Source: CAZEFK01 sp964511405 (GTDB lineage Bacteria > Pseudomonadota > Alphaproteobacteria > Elsterales > Elsteraceae). From it: a DNA stretch of 36,610 nt. Positions 1 to 8,228 of the stretch are shown in pieces. The number at the start of each line of letters is the position of its first letter. Position 1 is the stretch's first letter. The translations under genes were made by a program, and so were the position numbers. A model generated the notes under the pieces. It was not told the DNA's origin. It worked only from the letters and a program-made list of their open reading frames with translations, and did not search any database. Location of the stretch: positions 1 through 36,610 of the forward strand of contig CAZEFK010000051.1 in assembly GCA_964511405.1 (NCBI GenBank), given 5' to 3'.

Positions 1-321
1 CTTGGCCAAGCCGAGCATGTTGATGGCGCCATGGACCGAGGTCTTGGTCGTCTGGACCGGATCGAACTGATAATGCACCGGCGAGGCCGGGCAGGCGAGG
101 TTGTAGATTTCGTCGACCTCGACATAGAGCGGGAAGGTCACGTCGTGGCGCAGCACCTCGAAGTGCGGATTGTCCATGAGGTGCACGACATGGGCCTTCT
201 GGCCGGTAAAGTAGTTGTCGACGCACAGGACGTCGTGGCCGAGCTGCAGCAGCCGCTCGCACAGGTGCGAGCCGAGAAAGCCGGCGCCGCCGGTAACCAG
301 GATGCGCTTGCGGGTAAGCAT
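1..321 (-). CDS. UDP-glucuronate decarboxylase-like NAD-dependent epimerase/dehydratase (N-terminal part, cut by window edge)
   Basis: Reading leftward from the ATG at 319-321, 107 residues are present before the window ends. Residues 7-18 hold the Rossmann NAD-binding motif (ILVTGGAGFLGS), followed by LCVDNYFTG, where the acidic residue binds the NAD ribose, and later YNLACPASPVHYQFDP and TTK. This series is typical of UDP-glucuronate decarboxylases (UDP-xylose synthase) of the extended short-chain dehydrogenase family, which make UDP-xylose in the cytoplasm for polysaccharides. The catalytic Tyr-x-x-x-Lys lies beyond the edge, so activity cannot be judged. It diverges from the polyprenyl-phosphate sugar transferase at 660, which fits an exopolysaccharide locus. 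A related dTDP-glucose dehydratase-type enzyme is less likely. Confidence 0.85.
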   Translation of the reverse strand, partial: MLTRKRILVTGGAGFLGSHLCERLLQLGHDVLCVDNYFTGQKAHVVHLMDNPHFEVLRHDVTFPLYVEVDEIYNLACPASPVHYQFDPVQTTKTSVHGAINMLGLAK

Positions 322-659
322 CGGGGCAATGAAACCTTGGCTGGAGCGAATGCAATCAACCGCATGGCGGCGGCGACCGGTGGCACCCTAGCACCCGCCG
401 GCGGCCGCGATCCAGCTACAGCCAAGACGGTTTACCGAGAGTTAATCACCGTCCGTGGCAACCCCGCCGCCCAACCGCGCCCGATCGCTGGATTCCGGCG
501 CTCCCGGCGCAGCCGGCGGATTAACAATCGATATGGTGCAGCAGACCAACGCGTCGATTATACGTAGCGCTGGCTCCCGAAGCCGTTCCGCCTCCTCGAG
601 CCGCCTTTTCCCGTTGCCTCGCCCGCCCCCCGCGGGCCCACGCCCTGGGTCTGCCGATC
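322..659. other. divergent intergenic region, 338 bp, no gene
   Basis: This stretch separates the leftward epimerase gene from the rightward sugar transferase, so it should hold both promoters. I see no convincing coding frame: the open frames here lack family similarity. It has small AT-rich pockets around 431-446 and 519-565 and a C-rich run around 610-645, but no clear paired -35/-10 boxes and no strong Shine-Dalgarno before the ATG at 660. Confidence 0.5.
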
Positions 660-2072
660 ATGAGCCGCGACACCGCCAGCCTGCCGACCGATCACCACCC
701 GCTCGTCCTCGGCTTCCTGCGCGCAGCGGATGTCGCCGTCGTCGCGGTGTCGGCAGTGATCGCCTACTGGCTCAGGCACGACACCCTCAGCATGCCCTAT
801 TACTACGTGGTGTCGATCGCGCTGGCCTGCGCGCTCACGCTCAATGTCATGCATGGGGCGCGGATCTACAGCTGGCCGGTGGTCGAGCGCCTGCCCTGGC
901 TGATGCTGCGCATGGTGATCGGCTGGGTCGGCGTCCTGCTGATGCTGCTGACGTTGGCCTATTTCACCCGCACCTCGGACTGGTTCAGCCGGGCCTGGGT
1001 GGTGATGTGGCTGGCCCTGTCGGTGGTCGGCTTCGGGCTGGTGCGGCTGATCACGGTCGTCCAGCTATGGCGGTGGCGCAGCCGCGGCGACCTTAGGGTC
1101 AATGTCGCGGTGGTCGGCGCCCGCGACCTGGGTCGCGCCGTGGTGCGCCAGCTGCGCGGCCTGCATCCCGAGGACATCCGCCTCGTCGGCGTGTTCGACG
1201 ATCATTTGCCGATCGATGTCGAGATCGAGGGCGTACCGGTGCGCGGCACCGTCGACGACCTGATCGAGACGGCGCGGCGCGAGCGCATCGACGAGGTCAT
1301 CCTGGCCATGGTCGACCGCTCGAGCGAAGAGGTCGAGCAGGTCATCGCCAAACTCCGGCCGCTGCCGATCAACACCAAGCTGTGCGCCCACTCGCTGCGC
1401 TTCAACCTGCCGGTGCGCGGCTTCGCCAGCTTCGCCGGCCTGCCGCTCCTGTCCGTGCTGGAACGGCCCCTGACCGGCTGGAGCAAGGTCGGCAAGACGA
1501 TCGAGGACCGGCTGCTGGGCGCCGCCCTATGCCTGGTGCTGCTGCCGGTGATGGGCCTGATCGCCCTGGCGGTGAAGCTGGACAGCCCCGGCCCGGTGCT
1601 GTTCCGGCAGCGGCGCTACGGCTTCAACAACAATGAGATCACGGTCTTCAAGTTCCGGTCGATGGCGCACGACGCCGACCCCGATCCCAGCGTCCCCCAG
1701 GCCCGCCGCAACGACCCCCGGGTGACCCGGGTCGGCGCCTTCCTGCGCCGGACCAGCCTGGACGAGTTGCCGCAACTGTTCAACGTGCTCAGAGGCGAGA
1801 TGTCGCTGGTCGGGCCCCGCCCCCATGCGGTCGCCCACAACGAGCGCTATGCCCAGGTGATCGACGGCTATCTCGGCCGCCACCGGGTCAAGCCCGGCAT
1901 CACCGGCTGGGCCCAGGTCAACGGCCTGCGCGGCGAGACCGACACGCCCGAGAAGATGCGCATGCGCGTCCAGTACGACCTGTTCTACATCGACAACTGG
2001 TCGCTGCTGTTCGATCTGAAGATTCTGGCAATGACCGGAATGGTAGGATTCGTCAACAAAAACGCCTATTAA
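660..2072 (+). CDS. polyprenyl-phosphate sugar-1-phosphate transferase (WcaJ/ExoY family)
   Basis: This 470-residue membrane protein should start exopolysaccharide repeat-unit assembly by moving a hexose-1-phosphate, probably glucose-1-phosphate, from its UDP-sugar to undecaprenyl phosphate at the inner membrane. The N-terminal third has about four hydrophobic segments (roughly residues 15-135), followed by a Rossmann-like CoA-binding_3 region (VAVVGARDLGR and VGVFDD). A fifth hydrophobic segment (about 282-305) precedes the bacterial sugar transferase domain, with KFRSM near 330, DELPQLFNVLRGEMSLVGPRP near 367-387 and KPGITGWAQVNGLRG after it. The length and the C-terminal FVNKNAY match the WcaJ subgroup that joins both domains. 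It lies next to a nucleotide-sugar enzyme and 48 bp before an EAL-like protein. The sugar specificity is inferred. Confidence 0.93.
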   Translation: MSRDTASLPTDHHPLVLGFLRAADVAVVAVSAVIAYWLRHDTLSMPYYYVVSIALACALTLNVMHGARIYSWPVVERLPWLMLRMVIGWVGVLLMLLTLAYFTRTSDWFSRAWVVMWLALSVVGFGLVRLITVVQLWRWRSRGDLRVNVAVVGARDLGRAVVRQLRGLHPEDIRLVGVFDDHLPIDVEIEGVPVRGTVDDLIETARRERIDEVILAMVDRSSEEVEQVIAKLRPLPINTKLCAHSLRFNLPVRGFASFAGLPLLSVLERPLTGWSKVGKTIEDRLLGAALCLVLLPVMGLIALAVKLDSPGPVLFRQRRYGFNNNEITVFKFRSMAHDADPDPSVPQARRNDPRVTRVGAFLRRTSLDELPQLFNVLRGEMSLVGPRPHAVAHNERYAQVIDGYLGRHRVKPGITGWAQVNGLRGETDTPEKMRMRVQYDLFYIDNWSLLFDLKILAMTGMVGFVNKNAY

Positions 2073-2120
2073 ATCCCCTGGACCGGAGTGTCGGCCGGGC
2101 GCGGCGGGGAGTAGCTCAGG

Positions 2121-3428
2121 ATGATGGACAAGGGGGGTCGGATCGGCGCGGGTGCAATGGCGGCGGCGACGTCGCAGCGGCGCCCGCTGGAGCCGCTCAG
2201 CGGCCAGGACCAGCAGCTGATGGACTACATGGATTTCCTGGAGCGGCACAAGACGGGCCGCCGGGCGATCCATATCCATCTATCCAAGCTGCAGCCCCAG
2301 AACCGCCGCGACCAGAACCTCCGGATCGCTGTCGCCACCTTCGAAGACCTGGTCAAGCAGCATGACGGCCAGATCTTCCTGCTGTCCAACGGCGACATGG
2401 TCTTCGTGGCCAAGGTCGGCACTGCGGCCGACATCGACGCCGCCGTCAACCGGGTCCGCTTCCTGTTCTCGGAAGATCCGCTGGCCCAGTACGACATCAC
2501 CGAGGCCGGGCAGTTCTGCACCTGGTATGCCCTGGAGACCCAGTACCAGACCTTCTACCAAGTGGTGAAGCGGCTGCACGCCGACGCCGACGCCAAGCGC
2601 CGCGCCGCGGCGCAAGCGGCTGCGGCGGCCGGCGACAAGGGTGCCTCCCGCACGCGCCATCCGCTCGAGCCGGCGCTTCTGGGCAAGCTCGAAACCTTGC
2701 TGTCCCGCACCGACCTATCGAACCTGATGCGGCGCCAGCCGGTGGTCGCGGTGACGCCGTCGGGCTCGGTCCAGCCGGTGTTTCGCGAGCTGTTCATCTC
2801 CATCGCCGACCTGCAGAACACGGTCGTGCCCGACGTCGATCTGTTCTCCGACCAATGGCTGTTCCAGCGCCTGACCCAGACCCTGGACCGGCGCATGCTG
2901 TCGCTGATGACGCGCAACGACGACGCCACGCTGTCGAGCGCGTTCAGCCTAAACCTCAACGTCTCGACCATCCTGAGCCCGGAGTTCCTGGCCTTCGACA
3001 AGGCGGTGAAGTCGACCTCGCGCAACTCGGTGCTGATCGAGATGCAGAAGATCGACATCTTCGCCGATCTCGGCGCCTTCATGTTCGCCCGCGACTTCCT
3101 GCGCGAGCGGGGCTACAAGATCTGTCTGGACGGCCTCAACTTCCTGATGCTGGGCTTCATCGACCGCGAGAAGCTGGGGCTCGACCTGCTCAAGGTCATG
3201 TTCAGCCCCGAGATGACGATCGACCAAGTCGGCAAGGGCCGCCACCTGATGCGGGAGTATGTCGACCGCTGCGGACGCGCCCGCATCATCCTGAGCCGCG
3301 TCGAAGACGACGTCCAGCTCCAGTTCGGTCACAGCATGGGCATCACCCTGTTCCAGGGCCGCCACTTGGACTCGCTGGTCGGCCCGGCACGATCGACACC
3401 CGCCGCGTTCGGCAGCGCCCGCCGATAG
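2121..3428 (+). CDS. degenerate GGDEF/EAL-like protein of unknown function
   Basis: This 435-residue soluble protein has no catalytic signature I can match. The N-terminal half contains GQIFLLSNGDMVFVAK (about 83-98), which resembles the region around a GGDEF motif but lacks GGDEF. The C-terminal half reads like an EAL fold: VLIEMQKIDIF, then CLDGLNFLMLGF (335-346), where active phosphodiesterases have DDFG, then LDLLKV (355 on) like the usual LKID, and finally RVEDDVQLQFG with GITLFQG, like the closing VE...Q...QG. The catalytic Asp pair is reduced to Asp337-Gly338. It may bind c-di-GMP or a protein without hydrolysing it; this is inference. A GGGGAG ribosome-binding site at 2106-2111 supports the first ATG. 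The 48-bp gap suggests co-transcription with the sugar transferase. Confidence 0.65.
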   Translation: MMDKGGRIGAGAMAAATSQRRPLEPLSGQDQQLMDYMDFLERHKTGRRAIHIHLSKLQPQNRRDQNLRIAVATFEDLVKQHDGQIFLLSNGDMVFVAKVGTAADIDAAVNRVRFLFSEDPLAQYDITEAGQFCTWYALETQYQTFYQVVKRLHADADAKRRAAAQAAAAAGDKGASRTRHPLEPALLGKLETLLSRTDLSNLMRRQPVVAVTPSGSVQPVFRELFISIADLQNTVVPDVDLFSDQWLFQRLTQTLDRRMLSLMTRNDDATLSSAFSLNLNVSTILSPEFLAFDKAVKSTSRNSVLIEMQKIDIFADLGAFMFARDFLRERGYKICLDGLNFLMLGFIDREKLGLDLLKVMFSPEMTIDQVGKGRHLMREYVDRCGRARIILSRVEDDVQLQFGHSMGITLFQGRHLDSLVGPARSTPAAFGSARR

Positions 3429-3434
3429 CCCGTG

Positions 3435-3458
3435 CCGGGCGCGCCACGCCGCGCCCGG
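3435..3458. terminator. GC-rich hairpin between convergent genes, possible bidirectional terminator
   Basis: CCGGGCGCG at 3435-3443 pairs perfectly with CGCGCCCGG at 3450-3458 around a 6-nt loop. It sits between the stop of the EAL-like gene (3428) and the stop of regA (3471), where transcription from both sides must end. There is no T-run on either side, so it would not be a canonical intrinsic terminator. Confidence 0.5.
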
Positions 3459-3470
3459 GGCGCCGCGCCG

Positions 3471-4049
3471 CTATCCGCGCGGCGCGTGCTTGGCCAGGAT
3501 CCGCTGCAGGGTCCGGCGGTGCATGCGCAGGCGGCGGGCGGTCTCGGAGACGTTCCGCTCGCACTGCTCGAACACGCGCTGGATATGCTCCCAGCGCACC
3601 CGCTCGGCCGACATCGGCAGCTCCGGCGGCGGCGGCAGAGCGCCATCGGCCAGCAGCGCCGCCTCGATCGCATCGGCATCGGCCGGCTTCGGGAGATAAT
3701 CGACCGCGCCGGCCTTGACCGCGGCGACGGCGGTGGCGATGGCGCCGTAGCCGGTCAGCATGACGATGCGGGTCGCCGGCTGGACGCTGCGCAGCGCCTG
3801 CACCACGTCGAGGCCGCTGCCGTCGGCCAGCCGCAGGTCGACCACCGCGTAGTCGGGCGGCTGCTCCTGGGCGGCGGCGATGCCCGCGGCGACGCTGTCG
3901 GCGGTGCGGACCTCGAAGCCGCGCCGCTCCATGGCGCGCGCCAGCCGGTTCAGCAGCGGCTGGTCGTCATCGACGATCAGCAGCCGCTTGGTGGCGGGGG
4001 GCGCGGCACGCGTCGTGCCGGCGGTGGACGACGTTCCGGCGGTGGACAT
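3471..4049 (-). CDS. regA: redox response regulator RegA/PrrA/ActR
   Basis: This 192-residue two-domain regulator is the expected partner of the kinase encoded just upstream. The receiver domain has the acidic cluster at 27-29 (LIVDDDQ), phospho-acceptor Asp71 (YAVVDLRLADGSG), Thr99 (MLTGYG) and Lys121 (YLPKPAD). After a proline-rich linker (PPPPELP), the C-terminal Fis-type helix-turn-helix reads NVSETARRLRMHRRTLQRIL and ends in AKHAPRG, close to invariant in RegA/PrrA/ActR. In relatives it controls photosynthesis, CO2 and N2 fixation or respiration genes in response to redox state. The ATG at 4047-4049 has GGGAG 9 nt upstream. It follows regB in the same direction after a 92-bp gap. The N-terminal 20 residues are Thr/Ser/Ala-rich and poorly conserved. 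Confidence 0.93.
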   Translation of the reverse strand: MSTAGTSSTAGTTRAAPPATKRLLIVDDDQPLLNRLARAMERRGFEVRTADSVAAGIAAAQEQPPDYAVVDLRLADGSGLDVVQALRSVQPATRIVMLTGYGAIATAVAAVKAGAVDYLPKPADADAIEAALLADGALPPPPELPMSAERVRWEHIQRVFEQCERNVSETARRLRMHRRTLQRILAKHAPRG

Positions 4050-4141
4050 GGTCGGAATTCTCCCGTTCCCTTCGGCCGAGGCCTTGGTCTGGACCGCTCG
4101 CGCGATCCCGGCGCCAGGCGTCGGAATCGCGCGCGACGATA

Positions 4142-5524
4142 TTACCTCGCTTCTATGTCGGCGCGCCGCCATCGAATCGCAACACGCGCCCCCGTCTGCG
4201 GCGGCGCCGCCCCCGGCTCGCCGCTGTCCTGGCGGTTGGCAATCACCACGCGGGCCCGGGTCCGGCTCAGCAGCGTGGTGGCGATGAACATGCCCAGGCC
4301 CATGTGCGATTGCTGGCCGGCGCGCGTCGAAATATAGGGCTCGCCGAAGCGCGCCCGAACCTGCGGCGGGAATCCGGGCCCATCGTCCTCGACCACGACC
4401 GACACCTGGCGCTCCGACCAAGCCAACGTCACCACCACCGTTGAACGGGCGAACTGGGCTGCGTTGACCAGGAAATTCTCGACGCCGTGCATGATCTCGG
4501 GCCGCCGCAGCACCAGCGGCTCGGTCGAACCGTCCAGCGCCTCGCGCCGAATCACCACGTCGACGTCGGGATTGTGCAGGCCTTCGACCAGCTCATCGAT
4601 CAGGGCGCCCAGCGGCGGCGACTCGAACGGCGCACCGCCGTCGGTGTCGGGATCGAAGGCGAGCTCGGCCAGGATATCCCGGCAGCGCGCGCTCTCGCTG
4701 AGCAGCAGGTCGACGTCCTCCTTCAGCGGGCTGTCGGGCGGCAGGTCGCGGTCGAGTTCGCGCGCGACCACGGCGATGGTGCCGAGCGGGCTGCCCAGGC
4801 GATGGGCGACCGCCGCCGCCAGGCCCCCCAGCGCCGACAGCCGCTGCTCGCGCGCCAACGACCACTGGGTGGTGGCCAGCGCGCTGGCCATGCGATGGGC
4901 CTCGGTCGAGACCCGCCCGACATAGGCGGCGATGAAGCCGGTGGCGACGATCAGCGCTGTCCACAGCCCGATCAGGTAGCGGGTGGGCAGGGTGAAGCCG
5001 GCGGCCTCCCAGGGCAGCGGCTGGTACATGAGCGCCAGCACGCTGAAGGCCACGCAGGTGAGCGCCGACAGCACGATGGTGAAGGTCGACGACAGGATCG
5101 TCGCCGACACCGTGACCGGCGCCAGCATCAGGATGGCGAAGGGGTTCTGCAGGCCCCCGGTCAGGAACAGGAGCGCCGACAGCTGGACGATGTCGTAGCC
5201 CAGATGGAGCGCCGCCTCGAACTCCGACAGCCAGCTGCCGCTCCGGCGGGTAAACGACAGGAACAGGTTGACCACCACCGAGGCGAAGATCAGCGCCAGC
5301 CAGACGGCCAGCGCCAGGGGATTGTCTAGCCACAAAACCACCCCGCCCAGGCCCACCCCCTGGCCCACGACGCCGACCCAGCGCAGCGACAGCAGCGTGC
5401 GGACGCGGACGCCGCGCCGCAGCAGCATCTCGGTCTCGGTCGGCGGTTCGGGCTCGCGCCCGAGCTCCCCCAACGCCATCGCCCGGTCCGAGGCGCCGGG
5501 CGCGGGATCGGTCACCGCACCCAT
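4142..5524 (-). CDS. regB: membrane redox sensor histidine kinase RegB/PrrB/ActS, with altered H-box
   Basis: This 460-residue kinase has about six hydrophobic segments (roughly 45-205), including the ubiquinone-binding motif GGLQNPF at 123-129 that marks RegB/PrrB. The H-box reads AVAHRLGSPLGTI with His241; the family normally has HELGTPL, so Arg242 replaces the conserved Glu. The redox-box cysteine is kept (SARCRDIL, about residue 280). The ATPase domain has an N-box-like FLVNAAQFA, the G-box VEDDGPGFPP and GLGMFIATTLL. In relatives RegB senses quinone and redox state and phosphorylates RegA. The ATG at 5522-5524 has GGAGGGA upstream. The N-terminal 30 residues are a Pro/Glu-rich extension. 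Family identity is firm; kinase competence is open because of Arg242. Confidence 0.92.
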   Translation of the reverse strand: MGAVTDPAPGASDRAMALGELGREPEPPTETEMLLRRGVRVRTLLSLRWVGVVGQGVGLGGVVLWLDNPLALAVWLALIFASVVVNLFLSFTRRSGSWLSEFEAALHLGYDIVQLSALLFLTGGLQNPFAILMLAPVTVSATILSSTFTIVLSALTCVAFSVLALMYQPLPWEAAGFTLPTRYLIGLWTALIVATGFIAAYVGRVSTEAHRMASALATTQWSLAREQRLSALGGLAAAVAHRLGSPLGTIAVVARELDRDLPPDSPLKEDVDLLLSESARCRDILAELAFDPDTDGGAPFESPPLGALIDELVEGLHNPDVDVVIRREALDGSTEPLVLRRPEIMHGVENFLVNAAQFARSTVVVTLAWSERQVSVVVEDDGPGFPPQVRARFGEPYISTRAGQQSHMGLGMFIATTLLSRTRARVVIANRQDSGEPGAAPPQTGARVAIRWRRADIEAR

Positions 5525-5632
5525 GGCACAGGTCCCTCCGTCTCGACCAGGCCAATCCGGCCACGCTCGCGCGCGCGTCCCGCCAGGTCAACGGTGCGCG
5601 TGCCGCAGCGTTTCCGGGCGGGAGACACGCTC

Positions 5633-6694
5633 CTAAGCCGGTCCGCTGACCGCCGCCTCGGCGAAGGTCGCCATGCCGCCGTGGCAGGCGAGCGCCGCCC
5701 GCAGCACCGCGATCGCGAGCGTGGCGCCCGAGCCCTCGCCCAGGCGCATGCCCAGATCGAGCAGCGCCGGCTTGCCCAGCCGCTCGATCAGCCGCGCATG
5801 CCCGGGCTCGCTCGAGCAGTGCGCGACCTGGGCATGGTCCAGCGCCCGCGGATCGAGCGCGAACAGCACCGCCGCCGCCGCCGTGCAGACGAAGCCGTCC
5901 AGCAGCACGGGCGTGCGCGCCAGGCGGGCCGCCATGATCGCGCCGACGATCGCGGCCAGCTCCAGGCCGCCGACCGCGGCCAGCCAATCCAGCCCGTCGC
6001 GGCAGGCCGGCCGATGCCGCGCGACCGCAGCCTCGACCGTCCGGCGCTTGGCCTCGAGCGCCGACCCGACGACGCCGGTGCCGGGGCCCACCCAGTCGGC
6101 GGCGGCGCCGCCGAACAGCCCCAGGCACAGGGCCGCCGCCGAGGTGGTGTTGGCGATCCCCATCTCGCCCACGGCCAGCACGTCGAGGCCCGGCTCGACC
6201 GCCATCATGCCATAGGCGATGGCATGGGCGCAGGCCGCCTCGCTCATCGCCGGCCCGTCCACGAAGTCGGCCGTCGGGTGATCGAGGTCCAGCTCGTAGA
6301 CCCTAAGGTCGGCGTCGACGGCCCGGCACAACTGGTTCACGGCGGCGCCGCCACGCACGAAGTTCTGGACCATCTGCGCCGTCACCGCGGCCGGATAGGC
6401 GGAGACCCCCCGCGCGGCGACCCCGTGATTGCCGGCAAACACCACCGTGCGGGGGCGTCGGATCTCGGGCTTGTCGCCCCGGCCCGACCAGGTCGCGTAC
6501 CAGGCGGTCAGGTCCTCCAGCCGGCCCAGGGCGCCGGCCGGCTTGGTCAGCTGGGCCTCGCGCGCCGCCGCCACCGTCGCGGCTTCGAGGTCGGGCCCGG
6601 GAAACGCCCGTAGCACGCTGTGGATCTCGGCAAAGCTGGTAACCGGGGCCGCTGCCGCGGTGCCGGGGACGTCGATCTTAGGCATAGGGGGCAT
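5633..6694 (-). CDS. cobT: nicotinate-nucleotide-dimethylbenzimidazole phosphoribosyltransferase CobT
   Basis: This enzyme makes alpha-ribazole phosphate from nicotinate mononucleotide and dimethylbenzimidazole, the lower-ligand arm of cobalamin (named CobU in Pseudomonas denitrificans). The 353-residue reading matches the family length. Visible signatures are KPAGALGRLEDL, VFAGNHGVAARGVSAYP, QMVQNFVRGGAAVNQL, GEMGIANTTSAAAL, GTGVVG, and LGEGSGATLA near the C terminus, whose Glu is the catalytic base. Two in-frame ATGs lie close together (6692-6694 and 6683-6685); neither has an ideal ribosome-binding site, and the upstream one is used here. It diverges from cobS across a 170-bp gap. It is not the cobaltochelatase subunit also called CobT. 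Confidence 0.94.
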   Translation of the reverse strand: MPPMPKIDVPGTAAAAPVTSFAEIHSVLRAFPGPDLEAATVAAAREAQLTKPAGALGRLEDLTAWYATWSGRGDKPEIRRPRTVVFAGNHGVAARGVSAYPAAVTAQMVQNFVRGGAAVNQLCRAVDADLRVYELDLDHPTADFVDGPAMSEAACAHAIAYGMMAVEPGLDVLAVGEMGIANTTSAAALCLGLFGGAAADWVGPGTGVVGSALEAKRRTVEAAVARHRPACRDGLDWLAAVGGLELAAIVGAIMAARLARTPVLLDGFVCTAAAAVLFALDPRALDHAQVAHCSSEPGHARLIERLGKPALLDLGMRLGEGSGATLAIAVLRAALACHGGMATFAEAAVSGPA

Positions 6695-6864
6695 AGGCCT
6701 TTCGCTCGAAGGCCGCGAAGGTATGCCGGCGGCACCCGCGGCGACAAGGCATCCCGGACCGACGCCGCGGTCATCGACCGGCTGATCCGGCGCAGGCATA
6801 CTGCGCCCGCTGTGCTGCCCTCGCCTGCCCCCTTGCTCCCGCCCGACCGTTTCGGCGCCCAACA
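6695..6864. promoter_or_regulatory. divergent cobT/cobS intergenic region with a small inverted repeat
   Basis: This 170-bp gap must carry the start signals of leftward cobT and rightward cobS. GGCCTT at 6696-6701 is the exact inverse of AAGGCC at 6709-6714, placed directly against the cobT start, so a hairpin there could affect cobT translation. I see no cobalamin-riboswitch boxes here on either strand and no obvious -35/-10 pair. Confidence 0.4.
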
Positions 6865-7611
6865 GTGACCGGCTGGCTGGATGACGTGGCGGCGGCCGCG
6901 CGGCTGCTGACGCGACTGCCTCTCCCCGAGCGTCCGGGCGCCGACTTCGGCCGCGCCGTCCGCGCGTACCCGGTGATCGGCGCCCTGATCGGCGTGGCCG
7001 GCGCCGGCGCCTTGCTGGCGGCGCGACGCGCGAGCGTGCCGCCCATCGCGGCCGAGCTGATTGCGGTGGGCATCGTTGCCGCGCTCACCGGCGGCCTGCA
7101 CGAGGACGGCCTGGCCGATTGCTGCGACGGCTTCGGCGGCGGCCGCGACCGCGCGACCAAGCTGACGATCATGCGCGACAGTCGAATCGGGAGCTTCGGC
7201 GCCTTGGCGCTGATCCTGTCGGTGGGCGTACGCGCCGCGGCGCTGGCGGCCCTGCCGAATGCCCTGGTGCTGCCGGCGCTGGTCGCCGCCCATGCCGGCA
7301 GCCGCGCCCTGCTGGCCGCCGTGGTCGGACTGCTGCCGCCGGCGCGGGCCGACGGCATGGGGGCGGCGCTCGGACGCCTGCCGGTTCCGGTCCAGGCCAC
7401 CGCCGGCGGCCTCGGACTGCTGCTGGTGATCGGCCCGCTCGGCTGGCCCGACGGGGCCCGCGCCGCCGTGGCCGGCAGCCTTGCCGGGCTGGCCGCGGCG
7501 GCTTGGGCCTGGCGGCAGATCCGCGGCTTCACGGGCGACGTGCTGGGGCTGGTCCAACAGGTCGCCGAAGCCGCGGTCCTGACCGCGGTCGGCGCCGGGG
7601 TCGGCCCGTGA
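6865..7611 (+). CDS. cobS: adenosylcobinamide-GDP ribazoletransferase CobS (cobalamin synthase)
   Basis: This integral membrane enzyme joins adenosylcobinamide-GDP to alpha-ribazole (or its phosphate), closing the nucleotide loop of cobalamin; it is CobV in Pseudomonas nomenclature. The 248 residues carry the family signature GGLHEDGLADCCDGFGGG, then LTIMRDSRIGSFG, whose Asp residues bind Mg2+, plus several Ala/Leu/Val-rich membrane segments. The start is GTG at 6865, followed by TGWLDDVAAAARLLTRLPLP, a normal family N terminus. Its stop overlaps the GTG start of the phosphatase gene (GTGA), which implies translational coupling. Confidence 0.93.
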   Translation: MTGWLDDVAAAARLLTRLPLPERPGADFGRAVRAYPVIGALIGVAGAGALLAARRASVPPIAAELIAVGIVAALTGGLHEDGLADCCDGFGGGRDRATKLTIMRDSRIGSFGALALILSVGVRAAALAALPNALVLPALVAAHAGSRALLAAVVGLLPPARADGMGAALGRLPVPVQATAGGLGLLLVIGPLGWPDGARAAVAGSLAGLAAAAWAWRQIRGFTGDVLGLVQQVAEAAVLTAVGAGVGP

Positions 7612-8189
7612 ACCAGACTGGGGAGACGCGCTGGTGGTGGGTCCGCCATGCGCCCGTGACCGGCCCGTCGATGCTGCATGCCCCCGATGCGCCGGCCGAC
7701 CTCGACGATGAGCGGCGGATTCGCCGGCTGCGCCGGATCCTGCCGATCCAGGCCGTGTGGGTGACCAGCGACATGCGCCGCGCCTGGCAGACGGCGGCGG
7801 TGCTGAGCGACGGTCCGGTCACCCGCATCCCCGATCTGGCCGAGCAGGATTTCGGCGCCTGGACCGGTGAGCTGCATGACGATCTGTGGACCGGCGGCGA
7901 CACCGAATACCGGCAATTCTGGGAGGCGCCGGCCGACGCCACGCCGCCGGCCGGCGAAAGCTTCGTCGCCATGTGCCTGCGCGTGGCGGCCACGGTCGAG
8001 CGCCTGACCGACCTTCATCACGGCCAGGACGTGGTCGCGGTCGCCCATGCCGGCACCGTGCGCGCGGCGCTGGCGCTGGCCCTGGGCCTGGCGCCCGAGC
8101 GGGCACTGCAGTTCGTGATCGAGCCCTGGTCGGTCACGCGCATCGACCGCGTCGCCAGCAGTTGGCGGGTCTCACGGGTCAACGGCTGA
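7608..8189 (+). CDS. histidine phosphatase family protein, probable alpha-ribazole phosphatase
   Basis: This 193-residue protein belongs to the branch-1 histidine (phosphoglycerate mutase-like) phosphatases. The phospho-accepting histidine lies in VRHAP (His14), a second Arg in SDMRRAWQTA, an acidic pair in LAEQDFGAWTG, and the second catalytic His in VVAVAHAGTVRAALAL. RHG is usual; here the third residue is Ala. Coupling to cobS by a 4-nt overlap suggests it removes the phosphate from alpha-ribazole-phosphate or adenosylcobalamin-phosphate, as Salmonella CobC does. The substrate assignment rests on context. The start is GTG at 7608; I see no better one. Confidence 0.82.
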   Translation: MNQTGETRWWWVRHAPVTGPSMLHAPDAPADLDDERRIRRLRRILPIQAVWVTSDMRRAWQTAAVLSDGPVTRIPDLAEQDFGAWTGELHDDLWTGGDTEYRQFWEAPADATPPAGESFVAMCLRVAATVERLTDLHHGQDVVAVAHAGTVRAALALALGLAPERALQFVIEPWSVTRIDRVASSWRVSRVNG

Positions 8190-8228
8190 CCGATCGCCGC
8201 CCTTGCCTCCGGCGCAACACGCTCCTAG

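Noticed and set aside
322..659. A small gene in the divergent gap before the sugar transferase
   Set aside because: Open frames there lack a ribosome-binding site, family similarity and codon pattern, and run into the neighbouring genes in other frames.
4049..4142. A senC-like gene expected near regBA
   Set aside because: The gap between regB and regA is only 92 bp and no SenC-like copper-binding motif is encoded within the neighbouring sequence.
5600..5640. Possible second cobalamin riboswitch near the end of cobT
   Set aside because: It shares only the 11-mer ACACGCTCCTA (5625-5635) with the start of the real one (8217-8227); none of the conserved boxes follow, and it would point into the 3' end of cobT on the wrong strand.
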